Part shown: positions 50,041 through 59,324 of the stretch, in pieces | Layout of the letters: each line of letters begins with the position of its first letter | Position numbering within the stretch: the first letter of the stretch is position 1 | NCBI RefSeq assembly: GCF_002951835.1 | Contig: NZ_CP019448.1 | Span: 1,488,001 to 1,552,000, forward strand | Reading direction: 5' to 3' | Source of the DNA: Simonsiella muelleri ATCC 29453 | GTDB lineage: Bacteria; Pseudomonadota; Gammaproteobacteria; Burkholderiales; Neisseriaceae | Length of the DNA: 64,000 nt | Translations under genes and position numbers: made by a program | Notes under the pieces: model-generated | Told to the model about the DNA's origin: nothing | The model's input: the letters and a program-made list of their open reading frames with translations, nothing else | The model's database searches: none

Positions 50041-50307
50041 TTAAAATAAAGCCAACAAATCCGTTGGTTCGCAGTCCAACCATTTAGTTAAAAAGCCAAA
50101 ATACTCAAGGCATGGCAAAACAACTCCTTTGCGCCAATTGCCAATCACGCTGCCATTAATCACAATCATTTCTTCGGGGAAACAATCTGCCATGAATTGG
50201 TTAAATTTCTTGGCTAATTGTGCATTGCTACATGAATCAAAGGCTTTTTCTTCAAGCAACGTGTTGAGATTTTGGGCGAAAATTGCGCATCGTTCAGTGT
50301 GTTTCAT
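50041..50307 (-). CDS. Small helix-turn-helix-like protein (right copy)
   Basis: Identical to the 88-residue protein at 14758-15024; possible regulator. Confidence 0.6.
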   Translation of the reverse strand: MKHTERCAIFAQNLNTLLEEKAFDSCSNAQLAKKFNQFMADCFPEEMIVINGSVIGNWRKGVVLPCLEYFGFLTKWLDCEPTDLLALF

Positions 50308-50560
50308 GATTTGCTCCATTTGGCTTTTCAGGCTGCCTGAAAGCGTGTTGCAGCGTTTCGGGTTCAATCACTTGGCGCGATTTGTTGACTTTTGTTGCTT
50401 GATAAAAGCCATCGTTCAACATAAAAAGCCCTGTGTTTTTGATGTCTTGGCGTGTTTTGGATTCCTGTTCAATTTTGCCAATCCAACGACCCAGAAGAAA
50501 AATAAACACACCGCTTAAAACACAAGCTAAAAAACACACAATAGAAATATAAATATTCAT
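50294..50560 (-). CDS. Small membrane-anchored protein (right copy)
   Basis: Identical to 14505-14771; one N-terminal transmembrane segment. Confidence 0.6.
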   Translation of the reverse strand: MNIYISIVCFLACVLSGVFIFLLGRWIGKIEQESKTRQDIKNTGLFMLNDGFYQATKVNKSRQVIEPETLQHAFRQPEKPNGANHETH

Positions 50561-50715
50561 GATTTTTCTCCATTTTTCATTAACCAATTCATCAATGGTT
50601 CAAGTTCGCGCTGTAATCGCGCTGCTTCTTCATCGGTTTTGGCGTTTTGCCACGCTGCCTGTAATTCATCTGCGCGGCGTTGGTAGTAGGTTTTTAATTC
50701 GTCTTGGTACGTCAT
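50557..50715 (-). CDS. Small helical protein, 52 residues (right copy)
   Basis: Identical to 14350-14508; overlaps the next gene by ATGA. Confidence 0.55.
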   Translation of the reverse strand: MTYQDELKTYYQRRADELQAAWQNAKTDEEAARLQRELEPLMNWLMKNGEKS

Positions 50716-50762
50716 TTCAGGCTGCCTTGCCAAAACCACGTTTGTCAAATAGTGCCAAAATT

Positions 50763-51602
50763 TTAATCACTAAAACCGTCTGCAATATTTCGCGCGACCC
50801 TGCGACTTTTGCCACTGAAAGAAACGATAAAACTGTTTTCTTGCAATCTGTCCCAAAGCACCTCGCCTAAAAATTCTTCTAGTTTTTCTCGTGTCAAATT
50901 GGATACCAAAACTGTTGGCAAGGCTTTTTCGTAGCGTTTGTTCAACACGTCAAATAGAATGCGTTTTTCGTCATCATCGCCACGCTGATTACCGATTTCA
51001 TCAAGTGCAAGTAAATCAAATTTTGCATATTCTTCAATTAGTTCACTTTCAGGCGTTGATGAGAACCGCTTGCTTTCGCGCACCTTGCGGAATAAATCAG
51101 CTACTGTTGCGTATTGGACGCTGCCTCCCATTTGTGCTTTTCGCATTGAGAGTAAGGCGCAAGCTAAATGTGTTTTTCCAGTTCCTTTGTTCCCATGCAG
51201 AATTAATGCGCCTGCTTTGCCTGATTGAATGGCAAACCCATAATTTACAATGGCTTTTTTAATTGCCTTTTCTGCATCGTTTTCAGGTTGCCAATTGGCA
51301 ACGGTTTTGCCGATAAAGCGTGGCGGAATATCCACCGATTGCGCTAATTTTTCACGCACAACTTTAGCAGCTTGCATACTGTTATGCCGTTTAATTTCTT
51401 CAGCATATTCTTGAAATTCTTCATCTTTTTTTTCTTTAAGGCAAGTTGGGCAAGGCGAAACTCGACCACTTTGATAGCGTTTTGCGGTGTATTGACCGTG
51501 TTTTTGGCAATGCGCGGTAAACGTATCGGTAACAGTAAAATTTGCGCTACCGCCTGCTAAACGTGCAACAAGACTTTCAACGAAGTGGCTGCATTTTTCC
51601 AT
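50763..51602 (-). CDS. DnaC-like helicase loader (right copy)
   Basis: Identical to 13463-14302: zinc-binding N-terminus, Walker A GNKGTGKTH, Walker B LLALDEIG. Serves the intact right prophage. Confidence 0.92.
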   Translation of the reverse strand: MEKCSHFVESLVARLAGGSANFTVTDTFTAHCQKHGQYTAKRYQSGRVSPCPTCLKEKKDEEFQEYAEEIKRHNSMQAAKVVREKLAQSVDIPPRFIGKTVANWQPENDAEKAIKKAIVNYGFAIQSGKAGALILHGNKGTGKTHLACALLSMRKAQMGGSVQYATVADLFRKVRESKRFSSTPESELIEEYAKFDLLALDEIGNQRGDDDEKRILFDVLNKRYEKALPTVLVSNLTREKLEEFLGEVLWDRLQENSFIVSFSGKSRRVARNIADGFSD

Positions 51603-51612
51603 TTTAAACTCC

Positions 51613-52083
51613 TTAAAAATCAATATCTTCAATATCCACATCGGATAAATCAATCCGTTCACCCTTGCCATTGAATACGCCGCCTTGTTCTTCAGTTAGC
51701 GTCTCTACTGCGTTTGTTGTTGGGACAAAGTTGCTGCAGTTTTGGCTGCCTGAAAGCCGCATTTTGTTCAACACCCATTCAGCTTTAAAACCTTGCCAGC
51801 CATTCTCACAAGCAACGGTAACCGCTTGTGCTACGGTTAAACCTGCAAGCTGTGCTTGTTTTTCAATTGCGTTCAATGCGGTTTGAGTAAGTTTGTTTTT
51901 GCGGATGGAAATCCAGTCTTTTGCGACTTGTTCATCAACACCTAAGTCAGTCAGCATTTTCAGCTGAATTTCTTTTGCGCTTGCGCGTATATTGTTTTTA
52001 ATAGAGTGTGTTTTGTTATTGGTATTTTGTATGTTCACTTTTTGAACCGGTTGAGGTTCACTTTCTGAACCGCCCCAGTTCAC
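51613..52083 (-). CDS. Replication initiator, C-terminal part (right copy, split frame)
   Basis: Identical to 12982-13452. The same iteron-caused frame break is present in the otherwise complete right prophage, so the split is either tolerated or bypassed. Confidence 0.65.
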   Translation of the reverse strand: MNWGGSESEPQPVQKVNIQNTNNKTHSIKNNIRASAKEIQLKMLTDLGVDEQVAKDWISIRKNKLTQTALNAIEKQAQLAGLTVAQAVTVACENGWQGFKAEWVLNKMRLSGSQNCSNFVPTTNAVETLTEEQGGVFNGKGERIDLSDVDIEDIDF

Positions 52084-52181
52084 TTTTTGAACTGGTTCAC
52101 TTTTTGAACTGGTTCACTTTTTGAACCGTTCACTTTTTGAACCGTTCACTTTTTGAACCGGTTGAGGTTCACTTTCTGAAC
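52033..52181. repeat. Eight iterons, probable origin (right copy)
   Basis: Same eight GTTCARAAAGTGAAC units as 12884-13032. Confidence 0.88.
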
Positions 52182-52488
52182 TCCATTGCGTTAATTTTTC
52201 CATATCCAGCGCGAAACATTTCATACCATTTTTTGCTCTTGCAACTTCAATGACCAATCCAAATTGTTGTAAATTTTTCATTGCTGCGATGATGGCGGTT
52301 TTTCCTTTGCCAGTGATTTCCATGAATTGTGAAACGGAAACATAATCACTTTCTTTATTCCAGCCTGTTGTTTTGCGAATCAGGCTGATGTAGCAGCGAA
52401 ATTCCACATCTTTCAAATCACGCATCAAATCATCAACAACAGCATTAGGTACTTGAAAGCTGTTTGGGATAAATTTGTTATTAATCAT
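52114..52488 (-). CDS. Replication initiator, N-terminal part (right copy)
   Basis: Identical to 12577-12951: O-like winged-helix domain, frame ending inside the iterons. Confidence 0.82.
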   Translation of the reverse strand: MINNKFIPNSFQVPNAVVDDLMRDLKDVEFRCYISLIRKTTGWNKESDYVSVSQFMEITGKGKTAIIAAMKNLQQFGLVIEVARAKNGMKCFALDMEKLTQWSSESEPQPVQKVNGSKSERFKK

Positions 52489-52751
52489 TCTGTTGCTCCT
52501 GATGGCTGTGTTTTTGAAATTTTGGGAATCCAGTACACCCAAACACCTGAATCGCCGATTTGTTCGCAATGAACATCAAAACCATGTTGACGGATTTCTG
52601 ATATTCGTTGGTTGTATGCTAAGACGTTGAATTTCTCGCGGAATTCGTAATTTTTTAGGCGTTTGCCGCTAAGTAAATATTGGCAAATTCTGTCGTTTTG
52701 GCTGCCCAATTTAAATGGGTAGGGCTTGCTTTTTTCTTCAATTTGTTGCAT
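52485..52751 (-). CDS. Small winged-helix-like protein (right copy)
   Basis: Identical to 12314-12580; coupled by ATGA overlap to the initiator. Confidence 0.7.
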   Translation of the reverse strand: MQQIEEKSKPYPFKLGSQNDRICQYLLSGKRLKNYEFREKFNVLAYNQRISEIRQHGFDVHCEQIGDSGVWVYWIPKISKTQPSGATE

Positions 52752-52865
52752 AATTTTCTCCGTTAAGTTTGCTAGCTTTGTTAGCTTTCTTGACTTACTC
52801 TGAAAAATTGCTGAAAGCCTTTCAGCTTTGTTGATAAAGCCCCTGCGTTCGCGTGGGGGTTTCCT

Positions 52866-53117
52866 TTATTCTGTTGCCTTTTCAGGCGTCTCATCTTTTG
52901 CCAAATCTGGCCAGATTTCCCAATAATCATCAGGACGCAAATCTCGACGCGTTACCACGCCATCTGTGAGTTTTTCAATCTGAACGCAGCGTTTGACTGG
53001 TACTTCAACATTTCCGCGTTTCCAATGCTGAATATTCATTCGTTTAATCTCTAAAATTCTTGCAAATTCAGCTTGTGAACCGAAAAGCCCAATCGCTTTT
53101 TCAATTCCATTATTCAT
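52866..53117 (-). CDS. Cro/YdaS-like regulator (right copy)
   Basis: Identical to 11948-12199. Here it faces the intact CI-like gene, so the lysis-lysogeny switch is complete on this side. Confidence 0.88.
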   Translation of the reverse strand: MNNGIEKAIGLFGSQAEFARILEIKRMNIQHWKRGNVEVPVKRCVQIEKLTDGVVTRRDLRPDDYWEIWPDLAKDETPEKATE

Positions 53118-53160
53118 ATATGCTTTCTGTAAATCTCAATAAAACAAAGTATATTATTAT

Positions 53161-53176
53161 TTTACAAATAAGTAAA
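53161..53176. promoter_or_regulatory. Putative CI/Cro operator (right copy)
   Basis: TTTAC-AAATAA-GTAAA, reverse complement of 11889-11904, in the divergent CI-Cro promoter region. Confidence 0.5.
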
Positions 53177-53243
53177 GAAATTTAAAACGACTATTGTATA
53201 AAATTACTTTACAATTTTCATTTTTAACGCTTGGAGAAGTAAA

Positions 53244-53789
53244 TTGATAAATTTAGGAGAGTGGGTAAAAGAAGCAAGAACATCTGCAAAGATGACACAA
53301 GAATCCCTTGGTTTTGAACTTGGTATGACAAAGGCAAATGTTTCAAACATGGAAAAAGGTAGAACCAATCCATCATTCGAGCATATTTTAAAAATAGCTC
53401 AAATTACTAACATGGAATTGCCGCTACATGATTTTAAAATTTCTCAAAACCACACAGGCACAGGGCATAACATTGCCACACAAAATAATTTTTTACCTAG
53501 CGAAAAGCATTCAGGCAGCCTAAAAAAAATCGTTATGCCCGACAATGCCATGTTGCCGACCTTTCCACAGGGCAGCGAGCTAACCATTGACACGAGCCAA
53601 ACCGCGATTATTGATGGCAAAATCTACCAAATTCAAAGCGGCGAGCGTTTTTTTATTCGGAAGATTTTCAGCCAAATTTCAGGCAGCCTGAAAATCGTTT
53701 GCGACAATCCCGAATTTGAAAGCGTAATTGTCAGCAGCGATAGCGTGCAGATTGTAGGGCGTGTGATTGAGTGGCGTGTAAGAGATTAA
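53244..53789 (+). CDS. cI: CI-like repressor with altered S24 active site
   Basis: A 181-residue protein with a TTG start 7 nt after GGAG, which would keep expression low. Residues 5-60 are an XRE helix-turn-helix (MTQESLGFELGMTKANVSNMEKGRTNPS); 95-180 form a LexA/CI S24-like domain. At the position of the catalytic Ser (usual form D-S-M-x-P) the sequence is D100-N-A102-M-L-P, so Ser is replaced by Ala; the Lys (Lys140 in FFIRK) is present. No Ala-Gly cleavage site is evident. RecA-stimulated self-cleavage is therefore unlikely. It opens the lysogeny operon: the HipA-like gene begins 3 bp after its stop. Confidence 0.9.
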   Translation: MINLGEWVKEARTSAKMTQESLGFELGMTKANVSNMEKGRTNPSFEHILKIAQITNMELPLHDFKISQNHTGTGHNIATQNNFLPSEKHSGSLKKIVMPDNAMLPTFPQGSELTIDTSQTAIIDGKIYQIQSGERFFIRKIFSQISGSLKIVCDNPEFESVIVSSDSVQIVGRVIEWRVRD

Positions 53790-53792
53790 CCC

Positions 53793-54506
53793 ATGCGCTA
53801 CATTACCGATATACAAGACATTGCAGAGCAGGGATTTTCACAACCCTATCGCTGCTTAGTAGATGATGAAGAATACTTCGTTAAAGGATTACGTTCTACA
53901 CGCATCAGCCAAATCAACGAATGGCTATGTGGCAATATGGCACAAGCCGTAGGACTGCCAATTGCCCCTTTTTGCTTGCTACAAGTAACAGAAGAAATGA
54001 TAGAGCTACTACCAACGCCTAAACGCAATATTGGCAAAGGTGCAGTTTTTGCCTCACGCAGTCAGGCGCATTGTGTTTTGTTGGAAATGGCGCATATTGA
54101 GAAAATCACATTTAAACAACAAATACAATTAGTTGCTTTTGATTGGTTTATTCAAAACATGGATAGAACCCAAGGTAACACCAATCTACTTTTCCAACCA
54201 CACACGCAAAAAATGATTGTAATCGACCATAATCTAGCCTTTGATAATGAATTTCAGGCTGCCCAATTTTGCCAACTGCATATTTTTCAGGCAGCCGCGC
54301 AAAAATTAGCAAACGATTTTGTATATCAACAACACATGGAACAATTTTTGCAGCCAGCCATAACCGCGTACTACCACGCAAAATCTCAAATTCCACCAGA
54401 ATGGCATTACAAAAACGAGGAACTGGACTTGCCAACTCATTATCCATACCACAAAATAGAACAACAAATTTACCACCTACAACACGGCACACTATGGAGC
54501 AGCTGA
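53793..54506 (+). CDS. HipA-like kinase (right copy)
   Basis: Identical to 9706-10419; kinase residues Lys31, Asp124, Asn129/131 and Asp145. Co-transcribed with the intact repressor. Confidence 0.82.
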   Translation: MRYITDIQDIAEQGFSQPYRCLVDDEEYFVKGLRSTRISQINEWLCGNMAQAVGLPIAPFCLLQVTEEMIELLPTPKRNIGKGAVFASRSQAHCVLLEMAHIEKITFKQQIQLVAFDWFIQNMDRTQGNTNLLFQPHTQKMIVIDHNLAFDNEFQAAQFCQLHIFQAAAQKLANDFVYQQHMEQFLQPAITAYYHAKSQIPPEWHYKNEELDLPTHYPYHKIEQQIYHLQHGTLWSS

Positions 54507-54508
54507 AC

Positions 54509-55321
54509 ATGAAAGCCATGCAATACACCATTATTCGCTTTATGCCACATGTGCAAACACGCGAATTTGCCAATATTGGCGTTATTGCTGCCTGCCCCAA
54601 AACAGGCTATTTTGATTACAAAATAGAAAGCAGATACAGCCGATTAAGCCATTTTTTCAAATACTTTAATGCAGAAGTCTTCCGTCAATCCCTAATCGCG
54701 TTTGAAATGGAGCTAAAACGCGTACAAGACAATTTGCATTACGCCACCCCGAGCCAAATTCAGGCAGCCACAGAGCATCTAGCCCAACCACGCGAAACCA
54801 TATTGCAAACCAACGGCATTAGCGTATGTATGGCAGCCGATGAAGCCACGCAATTACAAACCCTGTTTGATTACTACATTCATTGCAGCTTTGCCAAACA
54901 GCAGCCTGAAGAGCTGCTTACGCGCCAAATTGTAGAAATAGTGAAAAGTTTTCACACGCCCATTCCATTTATTGAAACCAAACTAGGCAATGATGAATAC
55001 CATGTTTCACTACCACTGGTGCAACAGCAAGGCAAACAAGTTCACAAAATCATCAAGCCATTATATTTAGCACAAAAAGATGCTTCTGAAATTTACCGAA
55101 AAGCCGATAATTGGTTAGCGCGTTTTAAGCGTTTGCGCGATTTTGGCTGGATAAATCAGGATACCGCTATTTTACTGCCCTACAAAGCAGCCTATGACCC
55201 TAGCAACAGTCAAAATCAAGCACTTAAAAGAGTATTGAGTGAATTCAAACAGCACGGTATCGCCCATACAAGCCAAGATGATTTAGATTTTATTCACAAA
55301 TTCTCTGTTCATTTCGGATAA
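54509..55321 (+). CDS. DUF3037 protein (right copy)
   Basis: Identical to 8891-9703; partner of the HipA-like kinase. Start chosen at ATG 54509, 9 nt after GGAG. Confidence 0.82.
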   Translation: MKAMQYTIIRFMPHVQTREFANIGVIAACPKTGYFDYKIESRYSRLSHFFKYFNAEVFRQSLIAFEMELKRVQDNLHYATPSQIQAATEHLAQPRETILQTNGISVCMAADEATQLQTLFDYYIHCSFAKQQPEELLTRQIVEIVKSFHTPIPFIETKLGNDEYHVSLPLVQQQGKQVHKIIKPLYLAQKDASEIYRKADNWLARFKRLRDFGWINQDTAILLPYKAAYDPSNSQNQALKRVLSEFKQHGIAHTSQDDLDFIHKFSVHFG

Positions 55322-55337
55322 AATAGGAGCCCATAAC

Positions 55338-55412
55338 ATGACTAAATTTAATTGCAATATACACAACATCACACCAACAGAAGATAACTTGGACTTATTT
55401 TATGACACCTGA
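55338..55412 (+). CDS. 24-codon leader ORF overlapping DUF1828 (right copy)
   Basis: Same as 8800-8874; strong AGGAG site. Confidence 0.45.
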   Translation: MTKFNCNIHNITPTEDNLDLFYDT

Positions 55413-55803
55413 AGAAATTGAAAAAAGCCTATGTATTGGCTTTTGCCAATCTATCCAAACCCGAATTAAAGCAGACGGCTCAATTCAGGTTGCCTTGCCT
55501 TTTGTTGGTCGTGATGGAGATTGCTATAATATTTTCGTTGCCAAACAAGTAGATGGTAGTTTTAAAATCAGCGATAAAGGCTCAACCATCATGCGCTTAA
55601 GCTACGAGAACGACTTAAAACTACTCAAAGGTGCAAGAACGGAAGTATTAAACCAAATCATCAATGAAAATGGCGTATATTTTGACAATGGCGAAATCTA
55701 CACGCGCAGCCTTGAAAAAGACCTAACCGCAACAGTGTTTAAACTAGGTCAAGCCCTAACACGCATTTCAGATTTAGGCTTGTGGAATAAAGCGCGGATT
55801 TAA
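55402..55803 (+). CDS. DUF1828 protein (right copy)
   Basis: Identical to 8409-8810. Confidence 0.75.
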   Translation: MTPEEIEKSLCIGFCQSIQTRIKADGSIQVALPFVGRDGDCYNIFVAKQVDGSFKISDKGSTIMRLSYENDLKLLKGARTEVLNQIINENGVYFDNGEIYTRSLEKDLTATVFKLGQALTRISDLGLWNKARI

Positions 55804-55861
55804 TCCGCGCTTTACAGCATACCGCAAGAACAACTTAATCTACCTTTTTAGAAGCAACATC

Positions 55862-56269
55862 ATGAAAACCCAAGAAATTATCTCAAAATTATCTGCTTGG
55901 ACAATTCAACACAGCAATGACCAATATGCGCGTGTTGTATCGCCTTGCACCTTTGGTGAAGATGGATTGTGTATTGCTTTTACTGTTGTTTTTCCCACGC
56001 CCAATACTTTTGCTTTAACTGACCATATGGAACACTGGCTACAAAGTGCGCAATTTGGCGCAAAATGGGATAAAAACAAACAGCAATACCTTAATCAAAC
56101 ACACGGTATTCGTTTTGCCCAATTTAATGATGATGGCGAAATTACCGCGCAAGGCGAATTATCTTTATTAAATGCCGCGTTATCCGATGCACTAAAATTG
56201 GCGTTGGCACTTTCATTTAAATTTCCTAAATGGCTACCAAAATTCAATCTACGCATGATTGGCGGTTGA
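55862..56269 (+). CDS. DUF1828-like hypothetical protein (right copy)
   Basis: Identical to 7943-8350. Confidence 0.6.
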   Translation: MKTQEIISKLSAWTIQHSNDQYARVVSPCTFGEDGLCIAFTVVFPTPNTFALTDHMEHWLQSAQFGAKWDKNKQQYLNQTHGIRFAQFNDDGEITAQGELSLLNAALSDALKLALALSFKFPKWLPKFNLRMIGG

Positions 56270-56338
56270 ATGCACTGGCATACCGCCCACGCCCAGCGCG
56301 TGCCTAAGGCGCATTTAAGTTAATTAACAGATAACATC

Positions 56339-56695
56339 ATGACAACAAATGAAAAAACCATCAAAATTGTAAAAGATTATAGCAAATCTCCTTATGGTCG
56401 TTATTCAAATGAAGTGCAAGCAGGAGAAGAAGACACTACAGGGGAACGATTCCGTAAGGAATTATTAGAGCCAGCACTACATCAATACGACTACGTAATT
56501 GTAGATTTAACAGGCTACAATCGTTATGCTCGTTCTTTCATTGATGAAGCATTTGGCGGATTAATTTCAAGTGGCGCGTTTACTTTGCATGATTTACAGC
56601 AAAAACTTAGCTATCGTCATGATGATTTGCCCAGTATTGTGGAGCTGATTCGTTCTAGAATTGAGTGGGCAGAAGAGATGCGTCATATTGAATAA
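56339..56695 (+). CDS. STAS-like (DUF4325) protein (right copy)
   Basis: Identical to 7517-7873; last gene of the CI operon. Confidence 0.75.
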   Translation: MTTNEKTIKIVKDYSKSPYGRYSNEVQAGEEDTTGERFRKELLEPALHQYDYVIVDLTGYNRYARSFIDEAFGGLISSGAFTLHDLQQKLSYRHDDLPSIVELIRSRIEWAEEMRHIE

Positions 56696-56709
56696 AAAAC
56701 TAACTTTCC

Positions 56710-57207
56710 TTAAGAAAACAGAAGTTCAGGCTGCAACTGGTTCATTGTTTGATTTTTAGCGGCTTTAACATCAGCGTGAATTATCTCAACGCCATAACGG
56801 CGAATCATTTCTGCACCAACCAATGAACGGTGGCAAAATTGCGCGTCTGCCTCAAAACACAGCAATGCGCAACGCTTTTCACGCGCCAAATTATGCAGTT
56901 CGTCCAGTGCTAAATCTTGCGTTTGCAAATATGCTTTAAAACCTTTTTTATAAATCGCCCAATCATGATTGAGTTTATAACAATTGCGAACAGGCTTTGG
57001 GCAACCTAAAGCCGCTAAATGAGTATAATCGAAGCCATTTGCTGCCAATACGTTTTTTAGCGCGTTTTTAGAAAAACCAGCTTTGCGTGAAATCGGGCAT
57101 TCGCGAATATCAATAATTTTTTCAATATCATATTTATCTAACATCAATAAAAACTGTTCAATATTCAAGCCTTCATAGCCTACAGTATAAAGAGTCAAAG
57201 TATCCAT
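56710..57207 (-). CDS. DUF488 protein (right copy)
   Basis: Identical to 7005-7502; convergent with the CI operon. Confidence 0.85.
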   Translation of the reverse strand: MDTLTLYTVGYEGLNIEQFLLMLDKYDIEKIIDIRECPISRKAGFSKNALKNVLAANGFDYTHLAALGCPKPVRNCYKLNHDWAIYKKGFKAYLQTQDLALDELHNLAREKRCALLCFEADAQFCHRSLVGAEMIRRYGVEIIHADVKAAKNQTMNQLQPELLFS

Positions 57208-57259
57208 AAAGCTAATAATACTCTACTTTAAGCATTTTTGGCATTGGAAAAATTTATAG

Positions 57260-57284
57260 ACCGCCCTTTGTGGCGGTTTTTTTT
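57260..57284 (+). terminator. Terminator for the CI operon (right copy)
   Basis: ACCGCC/GGCGGT stem followed by eight T, counterpart of 6928-6952. Confidence 0.7.
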
Positions 57285-57359
57285 ATGTATGTTGTAAATT
57301 AATACAAAACTTTAAATTCAATAAAATCAATTATTTTTGTATTTATTGTAAAAAAATTA

Positions 57360-57375
57360 TTTACAATTAAGTAAA
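57360..57375. promoter_or_regulatory. Putative CI/Cro operator of the recombination operon (right copy)
   Basis: TTTAC-AATTAA-GTAAA upstream of the gene at 57420; counterpart of 6837-6852. Confidence 0.5.
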
Positions 57376-57419
57376 GTAAAACTATACTTCACTCATCAAC
57401 AAAACGCAAGGCAAAAACG

Positions 57420-57719
57420 ATGAGCAATATTGGTTATAACGATGGTTATTGGGGTTTTAGCGACGCTGCTGTTGACGAATATTACGGCTGGAGTTGGACA
57501 GACCACATGGAAAATATCGCGCATTCAATTGAACAAGAATTTAAAAAAGCCGTAAGTGGTTGGTTATTGGAAGATGCGATAGAACAGCTTGATTCAGAAG
57601 AATTAATTGAGTTCAAAAATGATGTTTCATTTCAGCGTGAATGGTTTTTTGAGTCGCTTCAATGGCAAAAAGAATTCACTCAAGATGAGTTGGATTACTG
57701 GTTTAAAAATTGGCAATAA
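57420..57719 (+). CDS. Hypothetical acidic protein (right copy)
   Basis: Identical to 6493-6792; first gene of the recombination operon. Confidence 0.65.
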   Translation: MSNIGYNDGYWGFSDAAVDEYYGWSWTDHMENIAHSIEQEFKKAVSGWLLEDAIEQLDSEELIEFKNDVSFQREWFFESLQWQKEFTQDELDYWFKNWQ

Positions 57720-57807
57720 AAAAAGTTTGTTTAACACAGGCAGTCTTGTTTCAGGCTGCCTGAAATAAGCAAATTTTTCAACAACAACATAATGAAAGGC
57801 AAGAAAA

Positions 57808-58119
57808 ATGGCTTTTTCAGCAGAGAATAATTTCATTCTTCAAGAGAAATTAGAAGAGCAAAAAAATCTCATTCTTCAAGAGAAATTATCCGCGTTAGCG
57901 AAAAGCAAAGGGCTTGAAGAGATTGAGTGTTTCATGAGTCAGTTAGGGGCGATTGTTTACATCAAACCTTATGAATTTGTTCGTTTTCACATTGAGATTC
58001 GGTCTTGGAGTTTGAGTTTCATTAACGATGAAACGGTAGATGAATTTCTCAACGCAGTAGAGAAAATCGCGGAAGCATTTTTAAATAATTTTGACGTTTT
58101 TAAAGAAAAGGTTGAATGA
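57808..58119 (+). CDS. Hypothetical protein, 103 residues (right copy)
   Basis: Identical to 6093-6404; AAGG site precedes ATG. Confidence 0.65.
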   Translation: MAFSAENNFILQEKLEEQKNLILQEKLSALAKSKGLEEIECFMSQLGAIVYIKPYEFVRFHIEIRSWSLSFINDETVDEFLNAVEKIAEAFLNNFDVFKEKVE

Positions 58120-58259
58120 TGGAACAAGTGATTACTTTTCAATTGAATGTTTGGCAATTGGTAGGCTTGGCGTTTTTGTTTGGGATTTTGGTGTGTTTGA
58201 CGGTAACGTTGGTTGCTTACAAATTCAATTTAATCAAATTATGCAAAGACTTAATGTGA
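58119..58259 (+). CDS. Small membrane protein, 46 residues (right copy)
   Basis: Identical to 5953-6093; start overlaps the upstream stop (TGATG). Confidence 0.6.
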   Translation: MEQVITFQLNVWQLVGLAFLFGILVCLTVTLVAYKFNLIKLCKDLM

Positions 58260-58269
58260 GGCAGGCAGC

Positions 58270-58371
58270 ATGAATGATGATGAATTTGATGAATTTGTGT
58301 TGCCACCCGACACGTTAGCCGAGATGGATTTAGAGCAATTAGCCATTTTGGAATATTTGAATTTAGATTGA
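58270..58371 (+). CDS. Small acidic protein, 33 residues (right copy)
   Basis: Identical to 5841-5942. Confidence 0.5.
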   Translation: MNDDEFDEFVLPPDTLAEMDLEQLAILEYLNLD

Positions 58372-58458
58372 GATTGAACATTCAGAAATTTCAAATCCAA
58401 ACGGTTTTACCAAAGACCGTTTCAGTTTGGGATTTTTTTCAACAGCAAGGCAATGTTA

Positions 58459-59268
58459 ATGAATTTCGCATTAAACACGATTTTACGTGGCATCAGCAAC
58501 GCTGATTATCACGCCCATGAAGCCATTAGCAAAAGTGGGTTAGACAAAATTGCCATTAGTCCAGCTCATTATCAGGCTTACTTGCAAGGCAAAGGCAAAC
58601 GCACCGCCGTATTGGAGTTTGGAAGCGCATTGCATGACTACATTCTGTTGCCTCAAAACTTCCAAAACGACTATATCGTTTTACCTGAAGCATTCAATAG
58701 CCGCACGAAAGACGGAAAAGCGCAATTAGAAGCGTGGCAAGAAGATGGCAAAATTATCATTAAAAATGAAGATTTTGAAAAAATTCAAGCGATGGCACAA
58801 AGCGTACAAAACCACCCAGCAGCCAGCGAATTACTCAAAGTGGGCGAGTCGGAGGTGTCTATCTTTTGGCAAGATGAAAACACAAGTGAACTTTGTCGCT
58901 GTCGTCCTGACTTTTTGAATGAACAATACAACATTATTGTTGATTTGAAAACCACGCAAGATGCTAGCCCAAAAGGATTTGCTAAAAGTATGGCTAATTA
59001 TCGCTACCACGTTCAGGCAGCCTTTTATATGCAAGGTTTCTATCAAGCTACTGGGATTTATCCTGAACGTTTTATTTTTGTAGCGATTGAGAAAGAGCCG
59101 CCATATGCAGTTGGCGTTTATGACTTAAATAATGCTGCGATTGAATTGGGTCGTGAATTATATCAGCGAGATTTGCTTACTTTTCATCAAGCAAAACAAA
59201 GTCATCAATGGCAAGCCTATAACCAAGGAATTGAAACCTTATCGCTGCCAGCGTGGGCTTTTTATTAA
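58459..59268 (+). CDS. RecE-like exonuclease (right copy)
   Basis: Identical to 4944-5753; GSALH, RPDF and VDLKT motifs of the PD-(D/E)XK fold. Confidence 0.88.
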   Translation: MNFALNTILRGISNADYHAHEAISKSGLDKIAISPAHYQAYLQGKGKRTAVLEFGSALHDYILLPQNFQNDYIVLPEAFNSRTKDGKAQLEAWQEDGKIIIKNEDFEKIQAMAQSVQNHPAASELLKVGESEVSIFWQDENTSELCRCRPDFLNEQYNIIVDLKTTQDASPKGFAKSMANYRYHVQAAFYMQGFYQATGIYPERFIFVAIEKEPPYAVGVYDLNNAAIELGRELYQRDLLTFHQAKQSHQWQAYNQGIETLSLPAWAFY

Positions 59269-59324
59269 TTTATTAAAACGAGCGAAAGCCGTGTATTTCG
59301 CGCATAACTGAAAGGCTAAATATC

